Shown here: piece by piece, positions 37,269 through 46,600 of the stretch
Numbering within the stretch: the first letter of the stretch is position 1
Layout: every line of letters starts with the position of its first letter
Assembly (NCBI GenBank): GCA_964372115.1
Contig: CAYJPN010000002.1
Coordinates: 1 to 64,000, forward strand
Direction of reading: 5' to 3'
DNA: 64,000 nucleotides
Origin: CG2-30-36-16 sp964372115
GTDB lineage: Bacteria; Bacteroidota; Ignavibacteria; Ignavibacteriales; Ignavibacteriaceae
The notes under the pieces: generated by a model
Told to the model about the DNA's origin: nothing
The model's input: the letters and a program-made list of their open reading frames with translations, nothing else
Databases searched by the model: none
Made by a program: the position numbers and the translations under genes

Positions 37269-38756
37269 ATGGAAAATATAAACACTAACTTCTCTCTCAT
37301 TGGAAAATTCCACTTCATGCTCATTCTTGTAGTCTGCTTATTTACAATAAATATTAACAGCTCACCGGCAAAAACAAAAATAATTGCCGTGTTGATAATT
37401 GTAGATAATTATGAAGATGAAAGCGCCAATAATATTGCCACCTCGGTAAGGAACGATTACAGTACCATTTCACAATTTTTAACGCTGCTCGAAAATCGAA
37501 ATTTGTATTCGGTGGAGAAGATTACACTTAAAGGTAGAAATACAAAAATTGCGGATGTTACAAAAGCTTTACAAAATATTAACAGCACAAAAGACGATAT
37601 ACTGATTGTGTATTTTAGCGGTCATGGTGGAATGGATGGCGACGGTACCTTTTTAGTCTGCTCCGATGGCGAGTCTCTTTATCGTAAACAAGCGGAATCG
37701 ATTATCTCAAAAAAACCAAACAGGTTTTGTATGCTTATTACCGATGCATGCAGCAACGATGTTGAAGGTGTGGCGGTTATGAGGAGTTTTGTAAAATCGA
37801 AGGATGCCAAGGATGGTAAAAATGATGCCGCGTATAAAAAACTATTTGATAACTATTCAGGATTCATGAGCATCTCGGCATCCTCTGAGGGGGAGTATGC
37901 CTGGTCGGATGATAATCTTGGGGGATTTTTTACTCATTATTTTTTCAAAGAAGCTTTGATAAAAAAGCCTTCGGAAAACTGGATGGACAATTTTGAATTT
38001 TCGAAAAAGAAAGTTGTTCAAATGTTTAACAGCATGTCCGCTCAGCAAAGGTCGCAATTATTGGAAGAAGGTATAAAAAGTCAAACGCCCAAAATGTATT
38101 CGCTTCCGGTGTCAAAAACGGGCAATAACAATACTACTCCTCTGGTTATAAATAATACCCCGGTAACAGCGGTTATAAATATTTTAAATAAAACAGAAAA
38201 ACCAATTTCGGTTTTTATTGATTACAACACCGATGAAGTAAACTGGACAGAGGAGAAGACCGCCGAGCAAAATATACAACCGAGCGGTTCCGCGAAAATT
38301 GATAAGTTATGTACCGTTTATTTTGAAAGCGGCAAAGAAGAGATCGGGTACGAATTAACCGCAGGTAATTATGAATTTGCAAAAGTGAACTCAAAGGAAA
38401 TTGACCTTTTCGAGGAAGGCGATTCCGGCGCCAGGGTTGAAGAAGCTGGAGATGAATTCAGTAATCTTATCATCGGCTATTGGGAAATGGATGACGGAGA
38501 ATATATTTCTGAAATTTCGTTTGAAGAAAATGGAACTTACTCCATTATGGAAGAAGGAGAAGTTGTTGAATCGGGTGAGTGGACATTAGAAGAAGACTCA
38601 GAGGGTTATATTAATCTCTTCCTTTCATCAAGTGGTGATGAAGATGAATTGGAATTTGAAGTTTATTCATCGGATGATTTTTCAATGGAACTTGCTCCTA
38701 TTGTAGATGGTAAACCGATCGACTTAACATACTTTTTAACGAAGCTTAAATATTGA
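37269..38756 (+). CDS. Exported caspase-family (C14) cysteine peptidase with two accessory C-terminal modules
   Basis: This 495-residue protein has an N-terminal hydrophobic segment (about 13-32), a caspase-like domain (about 36-270), a middle beta module (about 295-395) and a C-terminal lipocalin-like module (about 405-495). The catalytic pair is His119 in 'VYFSGHGG' and Cys161 in 'LITDACSN', both intact. The middle part ('INILNKTEKPISVFIDYNTD', then 'W.EE') resembles the small secreted proteins at 33190 and 33828. The end ('IGYWEMDDGEYISEISFEEN') resembles the lipoprotein at 35197. Proteolysis at the envelope is likely; substrates are unknown. Confidence 0.85.
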   Translation: MENINTNFSLIGKFHFMLILVVCLFTININSSPAKTKIIAVLIIVDNYEDESANNIATSVRNDYSTISQFLTLLENRNLYSVEKITLKGRNTKIADVTKALQNINSTKDDILIVYFSGHGGMDGDGTFLVCSDGESLYRKQAESIISKKPNRFCMLITDACSNDVEGVAVMRSFVKSKDAKDGKNDAAYKKLFDNYSGFMSISASSEGEYAWSDDNLGGFFTHYFFKEALIKKPSENWMDNFEFSKKKVVQMFNSMSAQQRSQLLEEGIKSQTPKMYSLPVSKTGNNNTTPLVINNTPVTAVINILNKTEKPISVFIDYNTDEVNWTEEKTAEQNIQPSGSAKIDKLCTVYFESGKEEIGYELTAGNYEFAKVNSKEIDLFEEGDSGARVEEAGDEFSNLIIGYWEMDDGEYISEISFEENGTYSIMEEGEVVESGEWTLEEDSEGYINLFLSSSGDEDELEFEVYSSDDFSMELAPIVDGKPIDLTYFLTKLKY

Positions 38757-39228
38757 TAATATGAGTTCACTCTTAAAAGGTCAGAAATTCCAACGTTGGC
38801 TAACGGATTGTTAATGAAGTATAAACCATTAAAACAGTTCGCGGTTTCCTTAATGGTAATAAATAGCGAATCGCTTAACGGTTTTAACAGTTCCCATCCT
38901 TTTTATAGTAGGCTCATAATGTTATTAGCGAATTTGTCATCAAAATATTTTGGGAGAGTGATTTTTATTTTTTAGAAATTCTGCGTTCATTTTCTCTGTT
39001 ACATTCCATATAAGTGGCAATTCTTTTATATTTCTGCGCGTTTAAAATTCTTTTAATACGATTACTAAATAAAACCCAAAATAATTTTCGGCGGGTATAC
39101 CCGAATAATTTTTTTACCGACCGGAATAAACAATATAGTATTAAATACAACTACTAACGCGACTGTTATCGACAGAAAACTTACTCTTTAAAGAGTGAGA
39201 AAAAAACAAATAAGAAATAAGAAATAGT
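38757..39228. other. 472-bp intergenic region, no gene supported
   Basis: No convincing coding sequence is visible; a 61-codon - strand frame at 38965-39150 lacks a ribosome-binding site and any familiar pattern. The region contains the seven-base inverted pair CCATTAA/TTAATGG near 38827-38856 and a perfect 12-base palindrome CGGGTATACCCG at 39092-39103, about 125 bases before menC. That palindrome could be an operator. Confidence 0.45.
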
Positions 39229-40335
39229 ATGCGGATAGAAAAAATTGAACTGCGGCATGTAAAGCTTGAATTAGTTTCCCCGTTCGTTACTTCAATGGGT
39301 GTTGAGTACGATGAAGAACATGTAATCGTAAAAGTTGACTCAGAAGGAATAACAGGGTGGGGAGAGTCTGTAGCTGAAGGTACGCCGTTTTATTCTTATG
39401 AAACAGTACAAACCGCTTGGCATGTTCTTCGCGATTTTCTAATTCCTGAAATTATCGGCAAACAGATAAACTCGATTGATGAATTCATCTCGCTCAGTGC
39501 ACGTGTACGAGGGCACCGGATGGCTAAAGCAGGATTGGAAGCGGCGCTCTGGGATGTCCTGGCAAAACAAAAAGGCGTTTCACTTTCAAACGCTCTCGGC
39601 GGCACGAGAAAACGAATTGATGTCGGTGTTAGCATTGGCATTCAATTATCTTCGGCGGCGTTATTAAAAAAAACAGAAGCATATCTAAAAGAAGGATACA
39701 AACGTATCAAAATAAAAATTGCCCCGGGTAACGATTTGCAGTTTATCTCGGCTTTGCGAAAAGAATTCCCCGATATTCTTCTGCAAGTTGACGCAAACTC
39801 AGCTTACACACTTGATGATGTTGATCTTTTCCGCTCGATAGATAATTACAATTTACTTCTCATCGAACAGCCGCTTGGTTATGATGATATTTACGATCAC
39901 TCAAAACTTCAGCGCGAAATAAAAACTCCTCTCTGCCTTGACGAAAGCATTCATTCTTTAGCTGATGCGCGGGCGGCAATTGAACTTGGAAGCTGCAAAA
40001 TTATAAACATAAAACCCGGGCGCGTGGGCGGTTTTACCGAATCAAAATTAATACACGATTACTGCGCATCTAAAAATATCCCGGTATGGCACGGCGGCAT
40101 GCTCGAGTCGGGAATAGGACGCGCCGGTAATATTGCCCTGGCATCTTTAACAAATTTTACTTTGCCCGGTGATATTTCCGCCAGTAAAAGATATTACAAA
40201 GAAGATATTGTTGCCCCTGAGTTTGAAGTTGCGCCCGATGGTACTATGGAAGTTCCGACTAAACCAGGTATTGGCGTTGATGTTGTAATGGATAGATTGG
40301 GGAAGGTGACGGTTTTTAAGGAAGAGTTTCGGTAG
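39229..40335 (+). CDS. menC: o-Succinylbenzoate synthase (enolase superfamily, NSAR/OSBS-type)
   Basis: This 368-residue enzyme dehydrates SHCHC to o-succinylbenzoate in menaquinone synthesis. The MLE-subgroup catalytic residues are visible: the KxK pair Lys161/Lys163 ('RIKIKIAPG'), metal ligands Asp188 ('DANSAY'), Glu213 ('IEQP') and Asp238 ('DESI'), and Lys262 ('NIKPGRVGG'). 'WHGGMLESGIGRA' is characteristic of the OSBS/N-acylamino-acid racemase group rather than dipeptide epimerases. menG at 3.4 kb supports a menaquinone role, but N-succinylamino acid racemase activity cannot be excluded. No other men genes are adjacent. Confidence 0.88.
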   Translation: MRIEKIELRHVKLELVSPFVTSMGVEYDEEHVIVKVDSEGITGWGESVAEGTPFYSYETVQTAWHVLRDFLIPEIIGKQINSIDEFISLSARVRGHRMAKAGLEAALWDVLAKQKGVSLSNALGGTRKRIDVGVSIGIQLSSAALLKKTEAYLKEGYKRIKIKIAPGNDLQFISALRKEFPDILLQVDANSAYTLDDVDLFRSIDNYNLLLIEQPLGYDDIYDHSKLQREIKTPLCLDESIHSLADARAAIELGSCKIINIKPGRVGGFTESKLIHDYCASKNIPVWHGGMLESGIGRAGNIALASLTNFTLPGDISASKRYYKEDIVAPEFEVAPDGTMEVPTKPGIGVDVVMDRLGKVTVFKEEFR

Positions 40336-40577
40336 GGTTTGTTGTTTTAGTAGAAAAATATAATTTGGAAATCAGAAGAGAGAATCCGGTGGCGAAATGC
40401 GAAGAGAAAATAAGTAGATGATTTATCTTCTAAGGATTTGCTCGGTATCAGTCAAGGATTAATAAACATCCCGTCGATAGGGGTTAAAAAAAATCGGTTA
40501 TGTTTACTAAATTGGTTTTCAGAATATAGATTACATAAAAATTTTTTGAGTATAAATATTTTAATGGAGAGGTTCCC

Positions 40578-41474
40578 GTGAAAAATAAAGCCATTCTAAT
40601 TTTTTTGTTACTACTTACCTTTTCATATTTTGCATTTTCACAATCAATAACCGAACGATACAAAAATCTCGGTGAAATGTTTATCCCCCAATTTTCTTCG
40701 GCTCCTTTTCCGGCAGTTGAGCGGATGAATGGGCATGTTTATAATAATCAGAGGTTTTCTTATGAAGCACATTACGCCGACAGCAGTGTTGCTATTTTTA
40801 TACCCAACGGTTTTAAACCGGGTGAGGTTACAAATTTTATTGTCTATGTCCACGGCTGGTACAACAACATCGACAGTGCTTGTGCGCAGTTTAAACTGAT
40901 CGAACAGTTTTCTGAAAGTAATAAAAATGCAATCTTCATTTTCCCCGAGGGACCAAAAAACTCCCCCGATTCTTACTGCGGCAGGTTAGAAAAAAAGGAT
41001 GGATTAAAAAATTTAATTAATGATGCAACAAAGTTTTTATCAGAAAAAGGAAAATTAAATACGGCTAAGGTCGGGAATATTATTCTCGCCGGACACAGCG
41101 GCGCATACCGCGCAATTTCGTTTTGCTTGATGCGCGGCGGTTTAACGGAAAACATATCAGATGTTATTTTGTTTGATGCGCTCTACGGAGAGACCGAAAA
41201 ATACGCACACTGGATTAAAAACTATAATGGACGGTTCATAAATATTTATACAGATAACGGCGGAACAAAAAACGAAACCGAAAACCTTATGGATGATTTA
41301 GACGGGTGGGGAATATCATATTTTAAATCTGAAGAAAATGAACTAAGTCCGGATGATTTATCAAACAACAGATTAATATTCATTCATACGGATTTAACAC
41401 ACAATCAAGTGATAGCTGTGAGAAATCAATTTTTAAATTATTTAAAGACAAGCAAATTAAAGGCAATTAAATAA
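40578..41474 (+). CDS. Secreted alpha/beta-hydrolase-fold esterase
   Basis: This 298-residue exported protein has a signal peptide (to 'FAFSQ', about residue 22). The GTG start at 40578 is preceded by GGAGAGG. The hydrolase fold shows the oxyanion strand 'FIVYVHGWYNN', a nucleophile elbow 'AGHSGAYRA' and a probable acid in 'DALYGE'. The expected C-terminal His lies in 'HTDLTHNQV'. The closest general family is PHB-depolymerase/feruloyl-esterase-like, and no specific substrate is evident. Flanking gaps on both sides suggest a single-gene transcript. Confidence 0.75.
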   Translation: MKNKAILIFLLLLTFSYFAFSQSITERYKNLGEMFIPQFSSAPFPAVERMNGHVYNNQRFSYEAHYADSSVAIFIPNGFKPGEVTNFIVYVHGWYNNIDSACAQFKLIEQFSESNKNAIFIFPEGPKNSPDSYCGRLEKKDGLKNLINDATKFLSEKGKLNTAKVGNIILAGHSGAYRAISFCLMRGGLTENISDVILFDALYGETEKYAHWIKNYNGRFINIYTDNGGTKNETENLMDDLDGWGISYFKSEENELSPDDLSNNRLIFIHTDLTHNQVIAVRNQFLNYLKTSKLKAIK

Positions 41475-41605
41475 TTTTTTGTGTTTGTAGCAGATTGACC
41501 GATGTGCCTATTGGTAACCGGACTGAACGTTTTCAAAATTTATAAAAACAGCTCCGTTATCATTAAATTTAATAAATAATTTTTGAGTAAAAAGACAGTG
41601 TTTAA

Positions 41606-41991
41606 TTTCGGGATGAGATCGTTTTTGTTTTCATCTTGTTGTTCTCTATTATCATTCTATTATCTACCCCAACTTTTCTTAACTATTCTATAACTATTTT
41701 CTTTAATATTCCTGCCGGAAATATTATAGCTGCAGCAGGATTGACTGCCGGCGGGATGTTTGTCCTTTTGCTTTCCGGCAAATCTTCATTCGAAAACGGT
41801 TAAAACAAATAATTGCTTCGCTTGCTGCAATCTGGCTTCCGGTTTCAATTATTATTTCAGGTAAAGTAAAATTTAGTTTTTCTGACGGGGCTTTAATCGA
41901 GTTTTATATTTGGCTTATACACGTAACACTAATACCCTTGTTATTATTACTACTTTTTTCCGGCAGATATTTTTGTCGATTAAAAAATTAA
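41606..41991 (+). pseudogene. Frameshifted small membrane-protein remnant
   Basis: No intact frame spans this region, but two overlapping frames together read as one hydrophobic protein. The first (to a TAA at about 41800) ends 'AAAGLTAGGMFVLLLSGKSS'. The second, from about 41790 to a TAA at 41989-41991, reads 'RKRLKQIIASLAAIWLPVSI' and then 'IEFYIWLIHVTLIPLLLLLL'. Joined, they give four membrane-spanning stretches with a basic loop at the junction. There is no clear ATG or ribosome-binding site at the 5' end. A single frameshift near GAAAACGG would explain it. The family is not recognised. Confidence 0.45.
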
Positions 41992-42028
41992 CTGCAAACA
42001 TGTATTCGATACGCGCGAAGTTGTAAAA

Positions 42029-43636
42029 TTAAAACCTTGTTGAAAGATCGAACAAAATTCTTCCGTAAGTTCTTTCTTTTTCAAATGTACCTTCATAACC
42101 TGCGTTTAAGAAAATTTTGTCGATTATTCTTGTTGAAAAATCGAAGTTGATACTGTTTTGTTCAAGTTTATTTGATGTGTAGGAAAAATGATAAACAGTT
42201 TTTCTAAAGCCCAATGATAAACTTATTCCACCGGTTGAAATATACTTTGTTAAGTTGATACCGTATATGTCCCCGTCAATATAACTGCTTAAAATTTTAT
42301 TATATGCAATTGTGGAGGATGTTTCTATTAAAGGTAACTGTGTATAACTCAAATAACCCGAGAAATTTTTTGACGGTTTAACATCGGATTTGCTTGAGCG
42401 GTAACCGGCGCTTAAACCCACCATTACATTATCAAAGGGACGTATATTTGTTCTCACTCTAAAACCCTGACGTGTTTCGTTTTCTATAAGTGAGTCTGTA
42501 AAACTTTTAAATGTTTCGTAATAAATAACATTTTTACGCGCATCGTAGGAAACCGAAAGCGAAAAAACTCTTGCGGGAGAATAACGCGCCGAGAGGAAAA
42601 TACCGGTAAATGAAAAATCATTTTTGCCAATCCCCTTTAATCTTTTATATAAATCAACCTCGCTGGTAAAGAACATGTTTATATTTGGTAAAATATCATT
42701 TGTATGCTGGAAATAAATAAAACGCCTGTCGGTTTTGTAATTATTTGTTTGCTGAACGGCTGCAAGAGTATTTTCCATAACACTGCCGTTTATCGAATCA
42801 GTTTTTCCCACATAAGCGCCATATTCGAAAAGTTTTAAGTTAAAACCGAGATTTGAAAAATCGGGGCGCGAACCGATAAGGGCGCCTGTGTAAACAGTGC
42901 CGAAATATTTTTCAAATTGTAAACCATCAACTGAACCGATGTTTGAAATTTTTCTGTTAAGATAACGCCCAAACCGGAGCGTGGTAGTTTCATCAAAATT
43001 ATATTTAACAGCAAGATCGTATATTCGAAGCGAACTCCCGATGTTATTTTTTAACTTTCCCCAATCATTGGCTTTATAAGCAAAACTCATATAATTAGAT
43101 ATAGAAAAACCCGATTCGCTTATATTCTCAGCATTCAGGGAAAAAGTATAACGCCACCGCTGATTGTCTACACTTCTGTTTAGGTTACTCAAATTACTAT
43201 ATGACTGAACCGAAATTTTCCCCTTAAACGCTTCGGTTTTGACAGGCACTTTTGGTTTTGTAACATCCGGCGTAATTAATTTTTGCTGAACATCATCACT
43301 GAGAATAATCTTCGTGGTGTCCTTAACTTCAACTATCGGCACTTCTTCAATACGGGCAAAACCAATAACCGCATCACCGACTTCAAATTTAATTCCGTTT
43401 ATAGTTCCACCGGCTGCCGAATGGGATGAAATAAAACTTACAACAATTGCCCCGGTAAGTTTGTTGTTTTCTTTGATGAACAATGTATCGCCAGCAACAA
43501 TACCTTTCGTATCATCAAATTTTACATAAACATTTTGGGATGATAAATATGTAACAGTTCCTTTTCGCTCCACTTTTTCGGTTTGAGCAAAAACAACAAC
43601 GTTAAAAAACAGAAGTAGCGCGATAAACTTAATCAT
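42029..43636 (-). CDS. Outer-membrane beta-barrel, probable porin of a porin-cytochrome complex
   Basis: This 535-residue exported protein has a signal peptide (MIKFIALLLFFNVVVFAQ) and a small N-terminal beta domain (about 20-95, 'VYVKFDDTKGIVAGDTLFI'). A linker rich in Lys, Val and Pro follows, then a long region of amphipathic strands (about 145-535) ending in Phe ('LFDLSTRF'), typical of outer-membrane barrels. AGGAGG lies just before its ATG, inside the end of the 55-haem cytochrome gene (four-base overlap). Third in an operon behind two multihaem cytochromes, it probably sheathes or anchors an electron-transfer conduit. That role is inferred from context. Confidence 0.75.
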   Translation of the reverse strand: MIKFIALLLFFNVVVFAQTEKVERKGTVTYLSSQNVYVKFDDTKGIVAGDTLFIKENNKLTGAIVVSFISSHSAAGGTINGIKFEVGDAVIGFARIEEVPIVEVKDTTKIILSDDVQQKLITPDVTKPKVPVKTEAFKGKISVQSYSNLSNLNRSVDNQRWRYTFSLNAENISESGFSISNYMSFAYKANDWGKLKNNIGSSLRIYDLAVKYNFDETTTLRFGRYLNRKISNIGSVDGLQFEKYFGTVYTGALIGSRPDFSNLGFNLKLFEYGAYVGKTDSINGSVMENTLAAVQQTNNYKTDRRFIYFQHTNDILPNINMFFTSEVDLYKRLKGIGKNDFSFTGIFLSARYSPARVFSLSVSYDARKNVIYYETFKSFTDSLIENETRQGFRVRTNIRPFDNVMVGLSAGYRSSKSDVKPSKNFSGYLSYTQLPLIETSSTIAYNKILSSYIDGDIYGINLTKYISTGGISLSLGFRKTVYHFSYTSNKLEQNSINFDFSTRIIDKIFLNAGYEGTFEKERTYGRILFDLSTRF

Positions 43637-46600
43637 CTCAACCTCCTGCTTTTTTTCTGACTTAAATTATCATCATCCCAGTCTGAGGTGCTATGGCAAT
43701 CCCAGCAATTTGTGGGATCCCCCGCATTATGTTCATCGTTAAAATCATCCAGATGGCAGCTCATACATTGCGGTTGGTAATTAGATTGAGAATGACACTC
43801 ATTACACGAAACATTATTATGTTTATTTGATATCGGGTAAAAATTATGATTAAACGTAGCCGGAGTCCAACCATTCATATTATGGCATGTTAAGCACTCA
43901 TACGAAAGATTCTGTGAACTGTGAGGCGGATTTGTTGTGCCATTATAATCAGTCTGATGACAACCGATACAAGTTTCTGGTGTAGAATTATAATTACCGT
44001 TATGGCAAGATACACACTGACTGCTTATTGTTAAATGAGCGCCGATTAACTGGAAGTAATTGTTGTGAATAGAAAATGACGCTGGCTGCCAGTTCGGGTT
44101 TGTAGTATGACAGTTTTGGCAATCAGTAGACAAACTAAGACTCGAATGGTTCGGGTTTGTTGATTGATTATAATTCGTTTGATGACAACTAACACAGGCT
44201 GTCGGTGTGCCTGTAAATCCTGCTGAATGACAAGAACCGCACAAAGTGTTAACGTGTGCGCCGGTTAATGGGAAGTTTGTATTTGCATGGTCAAAAGTTG
44301 CCTGGTTCCATGCTGTGGAGTTATGACACAACTCGCAAGTAACCGGATAATTTAGCGAAGAATGATTTGGTGCAGCATTAAAATCATCCTGATGACAACT
44401 TATACATTGCTGGTTTAAACCGGTGGTTGTTCCCTGATGGCATGAAGAACATTGAATACTAAGATGATGCCCGAGCAGTTCGAAACCGGTAGTAGTATGA
44501 TTAAAAGAAGACGGTATCCATGCGGTACTATTGTGGCATGTTTGGCATTCAGTTGAAATACCGGCGGCAGTATGATTCGGATTTTGAGAAGAATTAAAAT
44601 CGTTTTGGTGACAACCTGTGCATGTATTAGGAGTGCTTGTATAATTACCGGCATGGCATTGAACACAGTTCGTCGCTATCTCAGAATGCCTTCCGAGCAA
44701 CGGAAAATATTGATCGTGTATCGGGAACCCAGCCGGCTGCCAGTTAGGATTTGTAGTGTGGCAAGTCTGGCATTCAGTAGAAATTGCTAATGTTTGATGA
44801 TTTGGATTAGAAGTATTATTATAATTTGACTGGTGGCAGCTAACACAAGCCGATGACGTATTCAAATATCCATTTGTGTGGCACTGACCGCAATCTACTC
44901 CAACGTGTGCCCCGGTAAGAGGGAAGTTAGAATTTATATGGTTAAACGCGCCTTCTTTGCTGCCGGTTGGATGGCATGCATAACAAGCACTGCTTAAATA
45001 CACATAACCTGCCACGCCGTTGTGGTCATTGTCCATATCGGTTTTATTGTGCTCGTGACAATCTATGCAAGAGAAAACAGAATAATTTGAAGAATTTGTA
45101 TGACAATCATTACATGTGTTCCACTCCCCGGCATGTTCACCTGAATATATAGGAAAGTACTGCCCATCATGATTAAAGTTTGCGGGAGTCCATGCATTTT
45201 GGCTGTGGCATGTTTCGCAATCGGTTCCAAAGCCGGAGCTTCCGTGTGGCGGATTGGTTGTATTGTTATAATTATTTTGGTGGCAGCCAAAACATGTATT
45301 CGGTGTTAATGTATAATTTCCACTATGGCAGTTTGCACACTGACTTGCTATAGCAGAATGAGCGCCTTGCAAAATATAAAAATCATTGTGCTGCGGGAAC
45401 AGCGCTGGCTGCCATCCCGGATTGGTAGTGTGGCAAGATTTACAATCTGTCGGCAGAACAAGAGCAGTATGACTTGGATTAGCCGTAGAATTATAATTTG
45501 CACTATGACAATTGTAACAATCAATCGATGTGTTTGCGTAACCGGTAGAATGGCATTGAATACAATCAACACTTATATGCGCCCCGGTTAACGGAAAGCT
45601 TGATGTACCATGATTAAACGCCCCTTGTTTACTTCCTGTCGGGTGGCATGCAAAACATTCATTACTTGCATAAACATAACCTGTAATACCGCTGTGGTCA
45701 TTGTCCATATCGGTTTTATTGTGCTCGTGACAATCTATGCAAGAGAAAACAGAATAATTTGAAGAATTTGTATGACAATCATTACATGTGTTCCACTCCC
45801 CGGCATGTTCACCTGAATATATAGGAAAGTACTGCCCATCATGATTAAAGTTTGCGGGAGTCCATGCATTTTGGCTGTGGCATGTTTCGCAATCGGTTCC
45901 AAAGCCGGAGCTTCCGTGTGGCGGATTGGTTGTATTGTTATAATTATTTTGGTGGCAGCCAAAACATGTATTCGGTGTTAATGTATAATTTCCACTATGG
46001 CAGTTTGCACACTGACTTGCTATAGCAGAATGAGCGCCTTGCAAAATATAAAAATCATTGTGCTGCGGGAACAGCGCTGGCTGCCATCCCGGATTGGTAG
46101 TGTGGCAAGATTTACAATCTGTCGGCAGAACAAGAGCAGTATGACTTGGATTAGCCGTAGAATTATAATTTGCACTATGACAATTGTAACAATCAATCGA
46201 TGTGTTTGCGTAACCGGTAGAATGGCATTGAATACAATCAACACTTATATGCGCCCCGGTTAACGGAAAGCTTGATGTACCATGATTAAATGCCCCTTGT
46301 TCACTCCCGGTTGGGTGGCATGCAAAACATTCATTACTTGCATAAACATAACCTGCAATACCGCTGTGGTCATTGTCCATATCGGTTTTATTATGTTCGT
46401 GACAATTTATGCAGGAGAAGACAGAATAATTTGAAGAATTTGTATGACAATCGCTGCAAGCATTCCACTCCCCGGCATGTTCACCGGAATATATTGGAAA
46501 GTACTGACCATCATGATCAAACTGAGCCGGTTTCCAGTTGTTGGTACTGTGGCAGTCGGCGCATGTTGTCGGGAATGAAGCCGCAGAATGATTTGGGTTT

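Noticed and set aside
38965..39150. 61-codon - strand frame in the caspase-menC gap
   Set aside because: No ribosome-binding site, no signal or familiar motif, and a biased Lys/Arg/Ile content expected from AT-rich DNA.
45325..46263. Pairs of identical + strand reading frames opposite the giant cytochrome gene
   Set aside because: They are antisense shadows. They are identical only because the cytochrome DNA beneath them is duplicated. They have no ribosome-binding site and improbable composition.
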